Assembly: GCF_900078705.1 (NCBI RefSeq)
Contig: NZ_FKIF01000007.1
Span: 558,001-622,000 of the forward strand
Direction: 5' to 3'
Length of the DNA: 64,000 nucleotides
Source of the DNA: Bordetella ansorpii
GTDB lineage: Bacteria > Pseudomonadota > Gammaproteobacteria > Burkholderiales > Burkholderiaceae_B
The number at the start of each line of letters is the position of its first letter. Position 1 is the first letter of the stretch. Both the position numbers and the translations under genes were made by a program. Positions 1 through 8,436 of the stretch are shown here, piece after piece. The notes beneath the pieces were generated by a model. The model searched no databases, was not told where the DNA came from, and worked only from the letters and a program-made list of their open reading frames with translations.

Positions 1-170
1 GACGCGGCCGCGCCCATCGCCACGGACCAGGCTGTCCCCGCCCGCGCCCTGACGCGGACGGAAGTTCAGGCGGAGCTCGCAAGCTGGGGCGTGCCGGCGC
101 GCCGGGCCGCGACGCCGTTGCTCCGCCCTGCCCCTTTGCGTATCGTGAGGCGGCCCGCATGCTGCCATGA
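1..170 (+). other. possible tail of a DUF4148-like small exported protein, apparently frameshifted
   Basis: The first reading frame encodes a stretch containing LTRTEVQAELASW, which resembles the LTRxEVxAEL core of DUF4148 proteins common in Burkholderiales. The frame then loses similarity and stays open for hundreds of bases, which is unlike the short natural family. The third frame supplies FAYREAARMLP followed by a stop at about 168-170, which resembles the family's C-terminal AYRxxY segment, so a frameshift near base 105 is possible. The gene would start left of the window. This rests on short motifs only. Confidence 0.2.
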
Positions 171-242
171 GAAAAAATTCACAATCCCTTTGGACACCGG
201 CTTTGCGCCGGATTGCGCTGCGCGCCTCGACCGGGTTATAAA

Positions 243-257
243 TGATAAAGATTCTTA
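243..257 (+). promoter_or_regulatory. Fur box upstream of the FecI-type sigma factor
   Basis: TGATAAAGATTCTTA matches the 7-1-7 Fur consensus TGATAATNATTATCA at most positions. It lies in a conspicuously AT-rich stretch about 40 bases before the sigma-factor start. Iron-repressed transcription of the sigma/anti-sigma/receptor cassette is what this family normally shows. Binding itself is inferred. Confidence 0.75.
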
Positions 258-298
258 TTCGATAATTACGAACGTCCGAACCGCCCTGCGGTTGCCCC

Positions 299-808
299 AT
301 GCCAGCCGCCGATCTTCCCGCGCAGCCCGACCTGCATACGCTCTACAGCGACCATCACGGCTGGCTGTCCGGCTGGCTGCGGCGCAAGCTGGGCAACAGC
401 TTCGACGCGGCCGACGTGGCGCAGGACACCTTCGTCAGCGTGATGACGTCCGATACGGCGGACGGCATCCGCGAACCCCGCGCCTTCCTGGCCACCATCG
501 CGCGCCGCCTGCTGGCGCACCGCCATCGCCGCCAGTTGCTGGAAACCAGCTACCTGGAAATGCTGGCCGCGCTGCCCGAGCCGCTGGCGCCCTCGCCCGA
601 GAGCCAGGCCCTGGCCATCGAGGCGCTGCAGGAATTGGACCGCGTGCTGGACGGCCTGCCGCCCAAGGTGAAGGAAGCCTTCCTGCTGGCCCACCTGGAA
701 GAACTGAGCTACGCCGACATCGCGGACAGATTGGGCGTGTCCACCAGTTCGGTCAAGCAATACCTGACGCGCGCCCACCGGCAGTGCCTGTTCTCGCTGT
801 CGAGCTAG
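299..808 (+). CDS. FecI-family ECF RNA polymerase sigma factor
   Basis: This 169-residue protein has the compact two-domain layout of FecI/PvdS-like extracytoplasmic-function sigma factors. Region 2 spans roughly residues 12-75 and includes the AADVAQDTFV helix and the REPRAFLATIARRL segment. Region 4 spans about 110-165 with PPKVKEAFLLAHLEELSYADIADRLGVS, which binds the -35 element. FecI factors direct transcription of an adjacent outer-membrane siderophore receptor when FecR relays ligand binding. The fecR-like gene follows after 13 bases and the STN-domain receptor comes next, so this is a textbook sigma/regulator/receptor cassette. A Fur box sits just upstream, so expression is probably iron-repressed. 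The cognate siderophore cannot be read from sequence. Confidence 0.93.
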   Translation: MPAADLPAQPDLHTLYSDHHGWLSGWLRRKLGNSFDAADVAQDTFVSVMTSDTADGIREPRAFLATIARRLLAHRHRRQLLETSYLEMLAALPEPLAPSPESQALAIEALQELDRVLDGLPPKVKEAFLLAHLEELSYADIADRLGVSTSSVKQYLTRAHRQCLFSLSS

Positions 809-821
809 GCCGAAGCCCGCC

Positions 822-1877
822 ATGACCTCGGCCTCCTGTACGTCCGCGCCCCGCCCCTGCGTCTCATCCGAAAGCGGCGCCACGCCCCCCATGGCTGGGG
901 GCCAGCCCATCAGCGAAGCCACCGCCGACGCCGCCGCCGAATGGCTGACGGTGATGATGTCCGGCGAGGCCACGGAAGCCGACCACGAGCGCTGGCGGCA
1001 ATGGCGCGCCGCCGACGCCGAACATGAGCGCGCCTGGCGGCACATCGAGGCCGTCATGGCCGGCCGGCTGGGCGCGCTGCAGCGCCATGCCGCCTACCAG
1101 GCCCTGTCGCCCTATGCCGGCCCCGCCCCCCGCGGCCGCCGGCAGGCGCTGCGCCTGCTGCTGTGGGGCGGCGCCGCCGGCGGCACGGCGATGCTGGCCT
1201 CGCGCACACAGACCTGGCGGAGCCTCTCGGCCGACTACCGCACCGGCACCGGCGAGCAGCGCGCGCTCGCGCTGGCCGACGGCACCCGTATCCTGCTGAA
1301 CACCGGCAGCGCCATCGACGTCCGCTTCGACGGCCAGACGCGCCTGGTCAGGCTGATCGGCGGCGAGGTGCTGATCACCACCGGACACCCGATGGCGGAT
1401 GGCGCGCCCGATCCCCGCCCCTTCATCGTGCAGACCGGCGAGGGCCGCGTGCGCGCGCTGGGCACCCGCTTCACCGTGCGGCAGGACGACGGGCGCACGG
1501 TGGTGGCGGTGATCGAAAGCGCCGTCGAGGTCACCCCCGACGCCGCCCCGGGCCAGACCCGGCGCCTGCACGCGGGCGAGCGCGCGGCCTTCACGCGCCA
1601 CGCCGTCGACACGCCCCTGGCCATGGCCGAACGCGACCTGGCGTGGACCCGCCGCCAGATCGTGGCCGAGGACGTCCGCCTGGCCGACTTCCTGGCGGAA
1701 CTGGGCCGCTACCGGCCCGGCCTGCTGCGCTGCGATCCCGCCGTGGCCGACCTGCGCCTGTCGGGCGTCTTCCCCCTGGAGGACACCGGCCGCGTACTGG
1801 CCATGCTGCCCAAGGTACTGCCGGTGCAGGTCCGGCAACGCACCCGCTACTGGGTGACGATCGAAGGCCGTGCCTGA
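822..1877 (+). CDS. FecR-family transmembrane sigma regulator
   Basis: The protein has 351 residues. An N-terminal DUF4880-type cytoplasmic segment (about residues 28-75, with SGEATEADHERWRQWRAAD) contacts the sigma factor. A hydrophobic stretch near residues 106-127 (LRLLLWGGAAGGTAMLA) is the likely single membrane span. The periplasmic FecR domain follows at about 135-250, containing the family hallmark LADGTRILLNTGSAIDV, and then a C-terminal DUF4974-like region. FecR carries the signal from the receptor's STN domain across the inner membrane to the FecI factor. The gene starts 13 bases after the sigma factor, with no strong ribosome site, suggesting translational coupling. Its stop codon lies inside the first unit of a 14-bp tandem repeat. 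Confidence 0.92.
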   Translation: MTSASCTSAPRPCVSSESGATPPMAGGQPISEATADAAAEWLTVMMSGEATEADHERWRQWRAADAEHERAWRHIEAVMAGRLGALQRHAAYQALSPYAGPAPRGRRQALRLLLWGGAAGGTAMLASRTQTWRSLSADYRTGTGEQRALALADGTRILLNTGSAIDVRFDGQTRLVRLIGGEVLITTGHPMADGAPDPRPFIVQTGEGRVRALGTRFTVRQDDGRTVVAVIESAVEVTPDAAPGQTRRLHAGERAAFTRHAVDTPLAMAERDLAWTRRQIVAEDVRLADFLAELGRYRPGLLRCDPAVADLRLSGVFPLEDTGRVLAMLPKVLPVQVRQRTRYWVTIEGRA

Positions 1878-1935
1878 TGGGCCGTGCCTGACAGGCCGTG
1901 CCTGACAGGCCGTGCCTGACAGGCCGTGCCTGATC
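1866..1935 (+). repeat. 14-bp minisatellite, five units of GGCCGTGCCTGACA
   Basis: Five head-to-tail 14-bp units run without gaps: three exact internal copies and two outer copies that differ in the last two bases. The array begins in the last codons of fecR, supplies that gene's TGA stop in its first unit, and extends into the gap before the receptor. Because the unit is 14 bp, copy-number change would not keep frame, but it lies after the stop and would only change the length of the intergenic leader. Confidence 0.95.
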
Positions 1936-2055
1936 CGCGATAGCGCCGTTACAAATAAATCGAAGAAATCCGCATTTCCGCCTGCCCGATTCGCGGTCTC
2001 GCGGCACCTATCCCATGAGGACTTCATTTTCCAACCGCCAATTCTTGGGGAACCC

Positions 2056-4515
2056 ATGCGGATCGTCGGGCGCCTTGGTGCGCGCATCAACCCACAAACC
2101 CAGCCCGGCACGCCGGTGAACACCCGCCTGCGCCCCATCGCGCTGGCCTTGGCCACGTGCGGCCTGACGCTGGCCGCCGCGCTGGCCGCCGCGCTGCCCG
2201 CCACCGCGCGGGCGCAGGCCGAGGCCGGTTCGGAAACCCGCGACTTCAGCATTCCCGGCGGCCCGCTGGCCCCGGCCCTGCGCCAGCTGGCCAGCTCGGC
2301 CAACATGCTGCTCACCTTCACCGAAAGCCAGACCAGCGGCAAGACCACGCGCGGCATCAGCGGCCCCTACACGCCGCGCGCGGCGCTGGCGGCGCTGTTG
2401 TCGGGCACGGACCTCGAGGCCGTGCGGCAGGACAACGGCGGCTACCTGCTGCGTCCCGCGCCCGCCGGCGGCAATACGCTGCCCACGGTGCGGGTGCAGG
2501 GCAACGCCGTGGATGACGCGACGACGGAAGGCAGCGGCTCGTACGCCGCCACCACGGCCACCGTCGGCAAGGTGCCGGTGGCGATCCGGGAGATCCCCGC
2601 CTCGGTCTCGGTGCTGACGCGCCAGCAACTGGACGACATGAACGTATCCACCATCCAGCAGGGCCTGCGCTACGTCACGGGCGTGGGCTCGACGGACTAC
2701 GGCGACGGCACGGCCTATTACCGCGCGCGCGGCAACCAGATGGGCGTCGAGTTCGACGGCGTGTCCATCATGAACGGCCTGCAATACCAGCAGCAGTTCG
2801 ACATGGCCATGTACGACCGGGTGGAAGTGCTGCGCGGCCCGGCCGGCGTGACCGACGACGCGCTGGGCCAACCCGGCGGCACGGTCAACCTGGTGCGCAA
2901 GCGTCCGATGGACGAATTCCACATGTCGGGCGAGACGCAGGCCGGCACCTTCGGCAGCATCCGGCAGATGTTCGACGTGACGGGCCCCCTGAACAAGGAA
3001 GGCACGCTGCGCGGCCGCACGGTGATCGCGGGCAACAACTCGCTGCAGTCGGTGGATGGCACGCGCAACAAGAACCTGATGATCTACGGCGCGCTGGACT
3101 ACGATTTCTCGCCGCGCACCACCCTGTCGCTGTCGGCGGGGTACCAGGTCAATTCGCAGCACGGCGTGGACTACGGCGCGGCGGGCACGTTCAATTCCTC
3201 CCTGACCGCACTGGTCGGCCGCGTGCCGGGCTCGTACTCGGACAACTACAGCCCGGACTGGAACTGGTCCAACGTCAAGACCACCGAAGCCAATGCCGAC
3301 CTGACGCACCGCTTCGACAACGGCTGGACCTGGGGCACGACGGCGTTCTACCGGCATGGCGAACTGCGTTCCAAGTATGCCTACTCCGGCCCCGGCGCCA
3401 CGCAGCAGGGCCTGGCGCGCTTCGGCGACCAGGCCCAGTACGGCGAGTTCAACTGGCTGGGCCTCGATACCCATGCGTCCGGTCCCGTCCAGGCCTTCGG
3501 CCTGACGCACATCCTGACGGTGGGCGCCAACTACTCGCAGGTCGACAGCACCGACAAGCGCGGCTACCAGGTCGTGGCCGGCCCCTATCCGGGCGGCCTG
3601 TTCAGCCTGTACAGCCCCAACGACGTGCCCGATGTCGACGTGCCGTTCACCTTCGGCAGCAAGGGCCGCATGGAGCAGTACGGCGTCTACGGCCAGGCCC
3701 GCGTGAAGCTGGCCAAACCGCTGACGCTGGTGCTGGGCGCGCGCGAGGCCTTCCTGCGGCAGCGCTCCAAGACCATCATCCCGACGCCGCAGGACTGGGA
3801 AACCACCGCGCGCGTCAACCACCGCTTCCTGCCCTCGGCCGGCATCGTGTGGGACGTGACGTCCGCCACCACGGCATACGCCAACTTCTCGCGCTTCATG
3901 ACGGCGCAGACCAGCACCACGTATACCGGCGCCATGCTGCCGCCGCGCACGGGCGAACAGTACGAAGTGGGCGTGAAGAATTCGTTCTTCGACGACCGCC
4001 TGAACACCACGCTGGCGCTGTTCCGCATCAACGACGAGAACCGCGCGGTCAGCGATCCGGATCATCCCACCGGCAGCATTCCGGGCGGCCGCGCGCGCAA
4101 CCAGGGCGTGGAACTGGAAGTGACCGGCCAGCCTGCGCCGAACTGGAACGTGACCGCGGGCTATACGTACCTGAACGTCAGGTACGACAACGACGAACCC
4201 GACCTGACCGACGGCACCGATCCGAAGCACCTGTTCAAGCTCTGGACCCACTACAAGTTCACCGATGGCACGCTGGACGGCTTCAGCGTGGGCGGCGGCA
4301 TGCTGACGCAAAGCGCCATCACGCGCGGCATCTCGCAAGGCGGCTATGCCATCTACAACGCGCAGGTCGGCTACCGCGTCAACCCGAACGTGGACGTGGC
4401 CCTGCAGTTGAACAACATCTTCGACCGCGACTACTACATCCGTCCGCCCAGCCGCTTCTACAGCGTGTTCGGCGATGGCCGCAATGCCATGCTGACGCTG
4501 CGCTACCGGATGTAG
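2056..4515 (+). CDS. TonB-dependent siderophore receptor with N-terminal STN signalling domain
   Basis: An outer-membrane ferric-siderophore receptor of 819 residues. A signal peptide covers about residues 1-55 (hydrophobic ALALATCGLTLAAALAAAL, cleavage near ATARAQA). An STN secretin/TonB N-terminal domain follows at about 60-140 (FSIPGGPLAPALRQLASSAN). The plug domain starts near PVAIREIPASVSVLTRQQL and includes YDRVEVLRGPAGV. The 22-strand barrel ends in an aromatic residue two places before the end (LTLRYRM). The STN domain marks this as a transducing receptor working with the adjacent FecI/FecR pair. I chose the ATG at 2056 because GGGGA sits 4-8 bases before it and a signal peptide follows. 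Upstream in-frame starts lie in the 14-bp repeat and lack such a site. It looks like FpvA/FoxA/FhuE-type hydroxamate or mixed receptors, but the ligand is not determined. Confidence 0.93.
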   Translation: MRIVGRLGARINPQTQPGTPVNTRLRPIALALATCGLTLAAALAAALPATARAQAEAGSETRDFSIPGGPLAPALRQLASSANMLLTFTESQTSGKTTRGISGPYTPRAALAALLSGTDLEAVRQDNGGYLLRPAPAGGNTLPTVRVQGNAVDDATTEGSGSYAATTATVGKVPVAIREIPASVSVLTRQQLDDMNVSTIQQGLRYVTGVGSTDYGDGTAYYRARGNQMGVEFDGVSIMNGLQYQQQFDMAMYDRVEVLRGPAGVTDDALGQPGGTVNLVRKRPMDEFHMSGETQAGTFGSIRQMFDVTGPLNKEGTLRGRTVIAGNNSLQSVDGTRNKNLMIYGALDYDFSPRTTLSLSAGYQVNSQHGVDYGAAGTFNSSLTALVGRVPGSYSDNYSPDWNWSNVKTTEANADLTHRFDNGWTWGTTAFYRHGELRSKYAYSGPGATQQGLARFGDQAQYGEFNWLGLDTHASGPVQAFGLTHILTVGANYSQVDSTDKRGYQVVAGPYPGGLFSLYSPNDVPDVDVPFTFGSKGRMEQYGVYGQARVKLAKPLTLVLGAREAFLRQRSKTIIPTPQDWETTARVNHRFLPSAGIVWDVTSATTAYANFSRFMTAQTSTTYTGAMLPPRTGEQYEVGVKNSFFDDRLNTTLALFRINDENRAVSDPDHPTGSIPGGRARNQGVELEVTGQPAPNWNVTAGYTYLNVRYDNDEPDLTDGTDPKHLFKLWTHYKFTDGTLDGFSVGGGMLTQSAITRGISQGGYAIYNAQVGYRVNPNVDVALQLNNIFDRDYYIRPPSRFYSVFGDGRNAMLTLRYRM

Positions 4516-4617
4516 GCAGAACGCGCGCCGAGGCGGTGCGCGGGCCGACGCGCGCTGCGTGGAGGCCAGGCACGCACCCGGCTGGACACAGCCGTGCCGC
4601 CCAGGGGCATCCGCGAT

Positions 4618-5193
4618 CTAGAGCTTCTGGTCGCGCAGCAACTTCGCCAGCTCCGGCGCCGTCATCAACGACAGGTTCTGCGCCTTCGCATACTGGATGG
4701 CGGTGCCGGACACCTCGCCCAGCGCGATGAAGATGGCTTCGCGGGCGCCGCGCTCATCGCGCACGGCCTGCAACTCGCGCAGGGGCTCGACGCCGATGCG
4801 TGCGGCCTTCCAGCGCCTGGCGCTGACGATGGCCTCGCGGCCATCCTTGTTCAGCGCGAAATCGGCCCCTGGCAGTTGCAGGCGCTGGACCTCGCAGCCA
4901 TCGCGTTTGAAGCCCGCCTCGGCCAGGGTGGAGAACGTGGCCCAGGACATGCCGGCCACGGCCTCGGTCACGGCCTGCACGCGCGCGCCCGACGGGTTCT
5001 TCCATTGCCTGCGCAGGGCGATGCCGGCGGTGACCACGAACGGCACGGCCGCGAACATGCCCATCGACGCGTACTCCAGCGGCAAGGCCACGAAGCCCAG
5101 CACGCTCAGCAGCAGCGCCACGCCCGCGCTCATCCACCACGGCGAACGCGACAGCACGGCGAAGATGGAGTTCTGGAACCTCGTGCTTTTCAT
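4618..5193 (-). CDS. membrane-anchored Mrr/restriction-endonuclease-like protein with degenerate active site
   Basis: This 191-residue protein has two N-terminal membrane segments (about residues 20-38 and 43-60, VALLLSVLGFVALPLEYAS and MGMFAAVPFVVTAGIAL). A soluble domain follows, resembling membrane-bound restriction-endonuclease-like (Mrr/DUF2034) proteins, with GFKRDGCEVQRLQLPGADFAL and a later IVSARRWKA. In active members the last motif normally reads like QCKRW and supplies the catalytic lysine of the PD-(D/E)xK fold. Here it reads SARRW, so the nuclease centre seems lost, although GADF retains an aspartate. The gene is convergent with the receptor to its left. Its substrate is unknown; a non-catalytic DNA-binding or structural role is an inference. 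Confidence 0.6.
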   Translation of the reverse strand: MKSTRFQNSIFAVLSRSPWWMSAGVALLLSVLGFVALPLEYASMGMFAAVPFVVTAGIALRRQWKNPSGARVQAVTEAVAGMSWATFSTLAEAGFKRDGCEVQRLQLPGADFALNKDGREAIVSARRWKAARIGVEPLRELQAVRDERGAREAIFIALGEVSGTAIQYAKAQNLSLMTAPELAKLLRDQKL

Positions 5194-5234
5194 GGCGGCT
5201 CGCGGCGTTGCGGGGTTGGGGCTGGGAATGGGGG

Positions 5235-5480
5235 TCAGTCTTCGTCGGCGGCGGCCGGATGCGCGCGCACCACGATGCGCACGTCGCCGCAGGTGACGAT
5301 CTGGCCGTCGCGGATCTTGGCGGTCTTGCGCGTTTCCGGCACGCCGCCCACGCTGACGTACCCTTCGGCCACCAGCATCTTGCCCGCGCCGCCGCTGTCG
5401 CAGACGCCCGTGGCCTTCAGCAATTGGTTGACTTCGATGTAGGGGCTGCCTTCGGCAAGCGTGAATTCGATGATGGGCAT
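5235..5480 (-). CDS. small S4-domain RNA-binding protein (YbcJ-like)
   Basis: The protein has 81 residues and consists almost entirely of one S4 RNA-binding fold: EVNQLLKATGVCDSGGAGKM, then LVAEGYVSVGGVPETRKTAKI, then GQIVTCGDVRIVV. This matches the small YbcJ/RNA-binding S4 family, thought to bind structured RNA, perhaps in ribosome assembly or quality control. I chose the ATG at 5480 because the family begins directly with a short strand before the S4 core; an in-frame start 51 bases upstream would add unrelated residues. It lies 78 bases downstream of the siderophore ATPase gene, on the same strand, with no obvious functional tie. Confidence 0.8.
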   Translation of the reverse strand: MPIIEFTLAEGSPYIEVNQLLKATGVCDSGGAGKMLVAEGYVSVGGVPETRKTAKIRDGQIVTCGDVRIVVRAHPAAADED

Positions 5481-5558
5481 GCGTGACGCGGTTCCGGATG
5501 GACCGGCCCCGAGCGGGACCGGCGCCAGCATGATACTCGACGGCCCGGTTGCCCCTGT

Positions 5559-6317
5559 TCAGCGGTAGTAGGTGCAGATGCGCTGCCCATCCAGCTCATG
5601 TACGGCGATGGGCAGTTCGTACAGGTCCTGCAGCACCTCGGGCCGGATGATTTCCCGAGGCGTGCCCTGGCACGCCACCCTGCCCTGGCGCAGCGCCACG
5701 ATGCGGTCGGCGTGGCACGAGGCGAAATTGATGTCGTGCAGCACCAGCACCACGGTCTTGCCCAGTTCATCGGCGGCGCGGCGCAGGATGCGCATCATGG
5801 CCACCGCGTGCTTCATGTCCAGGCTGTTCAGCGGCTCGTCCAGCAGGACGTAGCGCGTGTCCTGGCACAGCACCATGGCCACGAAGGCCCGCTGGCGCTG
5901 GCCCCCTGAAAGTTCGTCCAGGTAGCGGTCGGCCAGCGGCGTCAGGGCCAGGTAATCAATGGCGCGGTCGATGTGCTCCTTGTCTTCCAGCGTGGGACGC
6001 CCCCCCGTGTGCGGATAACGGCCGAACGCCACCAGGTCGCGCACCGTCAGGCGCAGCGGCAGGTGATTGTCCTGCCGCAGGATGGACAGGCGCCGCGCCA
6101 GCTCGCGGCTGTCGGCGCGGGCCACGTCCAGGCCGTCCACCCGCACCTGCCCGGACGTCGGCGTCAGCAGCCGGCTCATCATGGACAGCAGCGTCGACTT
6201 GCCCGCCCCATTGGGGCCGATGATGGCGGTGACGCCGCCGGCGGGCAAGGTCAGGGTGACGTCGTCCACCACCACGGTGTCCGCGTAGCGCTTGCTGACT
6301 GCTTGGATCTCTATCAT
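5559..6317 (-). CDS. ferric-siderophore ABC transporter ATP-binding protein
   Basis: This 252-residue ABC ATPase has Walker A GPNGAGKST near residue 35, Q-loop ILRQDNHLPL, signature LSGGQRQRA, Walker B YVLLDEPLNSLD and switch histidine LVLHDINFA. The sequence between signature and D-loop fits the FepC/FecE/CeuD group that energises iron-chelate import. Its ATG overlaps the stop of the upstream permease by 4 bases (ATGA), so the subunits are translationally coupled. It is the last gene of the receptor, binding protein, permease, permease, ATPase operon. The start at 6317 is supported by the overlap and by alignment of the first strand (MIEIQAVSKRY) with the family. Confidence 0.93.
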   Translation of the reverse strand: MIEIQAVSKRYADTVVVDDVTLTLPAGGVTAIIGPNGAGKSTLLSMMSRLLTPTSGQVRVDGLDVARADSRELARRLSILRQDNHLPLRLTVRDLVAFGRYPHTGGRPTLEDKEHIDRAIDYLALTPLADRYLDELSGGQRQRAFVAMVLCQDTRYVLLDEPLNSLDMKHAVAMMRILRRAADELGKTVVLVLHDINFASCHADRIVALRQGRVACQGTPREIIRPEVLQDLYELPIAVHELDGQRICTYYR

Positions 6318-7273
6318 CGGCGCCCCCCGCGCAGGACCAGGAAAAGAAACATCAGGCCGCCGACGAACTCGATGACGACGCTGACAGTGGTATTCAAGGC
6401 CAGCACGCGCTCCAGCAGCGCCTGCCCCCCGACCAGGAAGAGCACGCCCAGCAGCACGGCCGCAGGCACGGTGTGGCGATGCCTGTCGCTGCCCATGGCG
6501 TGATACGCCAGGTTGCTGACCAGCAGGCCGAAGAACGTGACGGGCCCGACCAGCGCCGTGGAGACGGACACCAGCACCGCGATGCACGCCAGCGTGGCCA
6601 TCAGCGTGCCGCGGTAGTCCACGCCCAGGTTGACGGCGATGTCGCGGCCCATGGCCAGCACGTCGTAGCGCCGCCGCATGCGCCAGATCGCAAGCGTGAC
6701 GGCCAGCGTGGCGCCCGCGGCGATGGGCAACAGGCCCGTGCGCGCGGTGTTGAAGCTGGCGAACATGCGGTCCTGCAGCACCAGGAACTCGTTGGGATCG
6801 ATCAGCCGGATGGCGAAACCCGACAGGCTGCGGAACAGCAGGCCGAACACGATGCCCACCAGCATCATCAGGTGCAGGCTGCGCACCTCGCCGCGGAACA
6901 GCCAGCGGAACAGCAGACAGGCAAAGCCCGTCATCACGCCCGCTTCCAGCAGGAATTTCCAGACCGGATCGTCGGTGGCCGTGGCCGACAGGCCGAAACC
7001 GAAGACGATCAGCGCCTGGATCAGCACGTACAGCGCGTCGAAGCCCATGATGGCGGGCGTCAGGATGCGGTTGTGGGTGAGGGTCTGGAACAGCACCGAC
7101 GACACCGCCACGCAGTAGGCCACCAGCAGCATCGCCAGCAGCTTGCCGCCACGGAACGGGATGACGAACGACCACTGGCCGTTGGCGCCCAGCGTCATGA
7201 AGGCCACGCAGCAGGCCAGGGCCATGATGGCCAGGGCCGCCAGGCGCGCATTCGGAGAGAGGAGTCTCGGCAT
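6314..7273 (-). CDS. iron-chelate ABC transporter permease, second subunit (FecCD family)
   Basis: A polytopic inner-membrane protein of 319 residues with about nine hydrophobic segments. It has FecCD-family hallmarks: LTHNRILTPAIMGFDALYV near residue 65, and the ATPase-coupling loop LGVDYRGTLMATLACIAVL. GPVTFFGLLVSNLAYHAMGSD is close to the family's GxIxFvGLivPHxxR motif, with N in place of the usual H. In order and motifs it resembles CeuC/FatC/VctG-type catechol siderophore permeases. It overlaps the ATPase gene by 4 bases. A 146-base gap holding a palindromic repeat separates it from the first permease gene. Confidence 0.9.
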   Translation of the reverse strand: MPRLLSPNARLAALAIMALACCVAFMTLGANGQWSFVIPFRGGKLLAMLLVAYCVAVSSVLFQTLTHNRILTPAIMGFDALYVLIQALIVFGFGLSATATDDPVWKFLLEAGVMTGFACLLFRWLFRGEVRSLHLMMLVGIVFGLLFRSLSGFAIRLIDPNEFLVLQDRMFASFNTARTGLLPIAAGATLAVTLAIWRMRRRYDVLAMGRDIAVNLGVDYRGTLMATLACIAVLVSVSTALVGPVTFFGLLVSNLAYHAMGSDRHRHTVPAAVLLGVLFLVGGQALLERVLALNTTVSVVIEFVGGLMFLFLVLRGGRR

Positions 7274-7340
7274 TTATATCTTCAGTATCACCACACGCCC
7301 AGATCGTCACGGGAAAAGGCGGCCACTTGATCGGGGACGC

Positions 7341-7415
7341 GGCGGACCCGGCTTCGCCGGTCCGCCTGCGTCGCCCCTTGAGGGGGGAGCGCGCAGCGCT
7401 TCTGGGGTGGGTCCA
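7341..7415. repeat. palindromic intergenic repeat (REP-like) between the two permease genes
   Basis: The gap holds a strong hairpin: GGCGGACCCGGC at 7341-7352 pairs with GCCGGTCCGCC at 7356-7366, with one bulged C. A CCCC-TTGA-GGGG stem follows at 7374-7385, then a GC-rich segment AGCGCGCAGCGCT. This hairpin arrangement resembles dispersed extragenic palindromes I associate with Achromobacter/Bordetella-type genomes. Within an operon it could stabilise or attenuate the mRNA between the permeases. Whether it is dispersed in this genome cannot be seen from one window. Confidence 0.5.
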
Positions 7416-7419
7416 CCTT

Positions 7420-8409
7420 TCAGCCCAGCCTTGCCTTGCGGCTGCGCAGCAGGCACAGGAACAGCGCGCTGCCGATCACGCCCACCACCGTGCCGATGGG
7501 CACCTCGTAGGGATACAGGACCAGGCGGCCGATGATGTCGCAGGCCAGCACGAAGCCTCCGCCCAGCACGGCCACCCAGGGAATCGCCCGCCGCAGGTTG
7601 TCGCCCATCAGCAGGCTGACGGCATTGGGCACGATCAGGCCCAGGAAGGGAATGCTGCCCGCCGTGACCACCGTCATGGCCGAGATCGCGGACACGATCA
7701 GCAGCCCCCCCAGCGTCAGGCGCGCATGGTTCAGCCCCAGGTTGGACGCGAACGCGCGGCCCATGCCCGCCACGGTGTAGCGGTCGGCCGCCAGCCAGGC
7801 CACGGCGGTCAGGGCGAAGCCGATCCACAGCAGTTCGTAGCGGCCGCGCAGCACGCTGGAGAAGTCGGCGACGGTCCAGGCATGCAGCGATTGCAGCAGG
7901 TCGTAGCGGTAGGCCACGAAAGTGGTGGCCGCGCTGATCACGCCGCCCAGCACCAGGCCGATCAGCGGCACGATGAAGGGCGTGCGCAAGGGCACGCGGC
8001 GCAGCAGCGCCAGGAACAGCAGCGTGCCCGCCAGCGCGAAAACGGTGGCGACCAGCATCTTGCCGATCATGGGAATGCCGGGCATCAGCAGCGTCACCAC
8101 CAGGATGCCCAGCGTGGCGGACTCCAGCGTGCCCGCGGTGGCAGGCTCGACGAATCGGTTGCGCACCAGCATCTGGATGATCAGCCCCGCCACCGCCAGC
8201 GACATGCCCGCCAGCAGCAGCGCCAGCGTGCGCGGCACGCGGCTGACCAGCAGCAGTTTCCACGTGCGCGCGGCGTCCGGCCCGCCCAGTAGCGCGCCGA
8301 ACGAGAACTCGCTCGCCCCCAGTCCGATGCTGATCACGCACAGCACCACCAGCAGGGCCGACACCAGCGCCAGCCCGCCCCATCCCCGCGCCCACGACCG
8401 CAACGTCAC
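7420..8409 (-). CDS. iron-chelate ABC transporter permease, first subunit (FecCD family)
   Basis: This 329-residue polytopic membrane protein has the FecCD signature early on (VSRVPRTLALLLAGMSLAVA, then AGLIIQMLVRNRFVEPATAG). It also has the coupling-loop sequence ASNLGLNHARLTLGG and the late GSIPFLGLIVPNAVSLLMGDN, close to the GxIxFvGLivPH motif. It ends with RLVLYPYEVPIGTVVGVIGS, another family landmark. It pairs with the next permease to form the heterodimeric channel and lies 27 bases after the binding-protein gene. By order and motifs it resembles CeuB/FatD/VctD. Confidence 0.92.
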   Translation of the reverse strand: MTLRSWARGWGGLALVSALLVVLCVISIGLGASEFSFGALLGGPDAARTWKLLLVSRVPRTLALLLAGMSLAVAGLIIQMLVRNRFVEPATAGTLESATLGILVVTLLMPGIPMIGKMLVATVFALAGTLLFLALLRRVPLRTPFIVPLIGLVLGGVISAATTFVAYRYDLLQSLHAWTVADFSSVLRGRYELLWIGFALTAVAWLAADRYTVAGMGRAFASNLGLNHARLTLGGLLIVSAISAMTVVTAGSIPFLGLIVPNAVSLLMGDNLRRAIPWVAVLGGGFVLACDIIGRLVLYPYEVPIGTVVGVIGSALFLCLLRSRKARLG

Positions 8410-8436
8410 CCGCTCTTCCTCGCCACCGTCACTCGA

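Noticed and set aside
1866-1935. CRISPR array or attachment site
   Set aside because: Gapless 14-bp tandem units, no spacers, no integrase nearby.
2008-4338. Long leftward open frame opposite the STN receptor
   Set aside because: It lies wholly antisense to a well-supported receptor and has repetitive His/Arg/Val-rich composition typical of GC-rich shadow frames.
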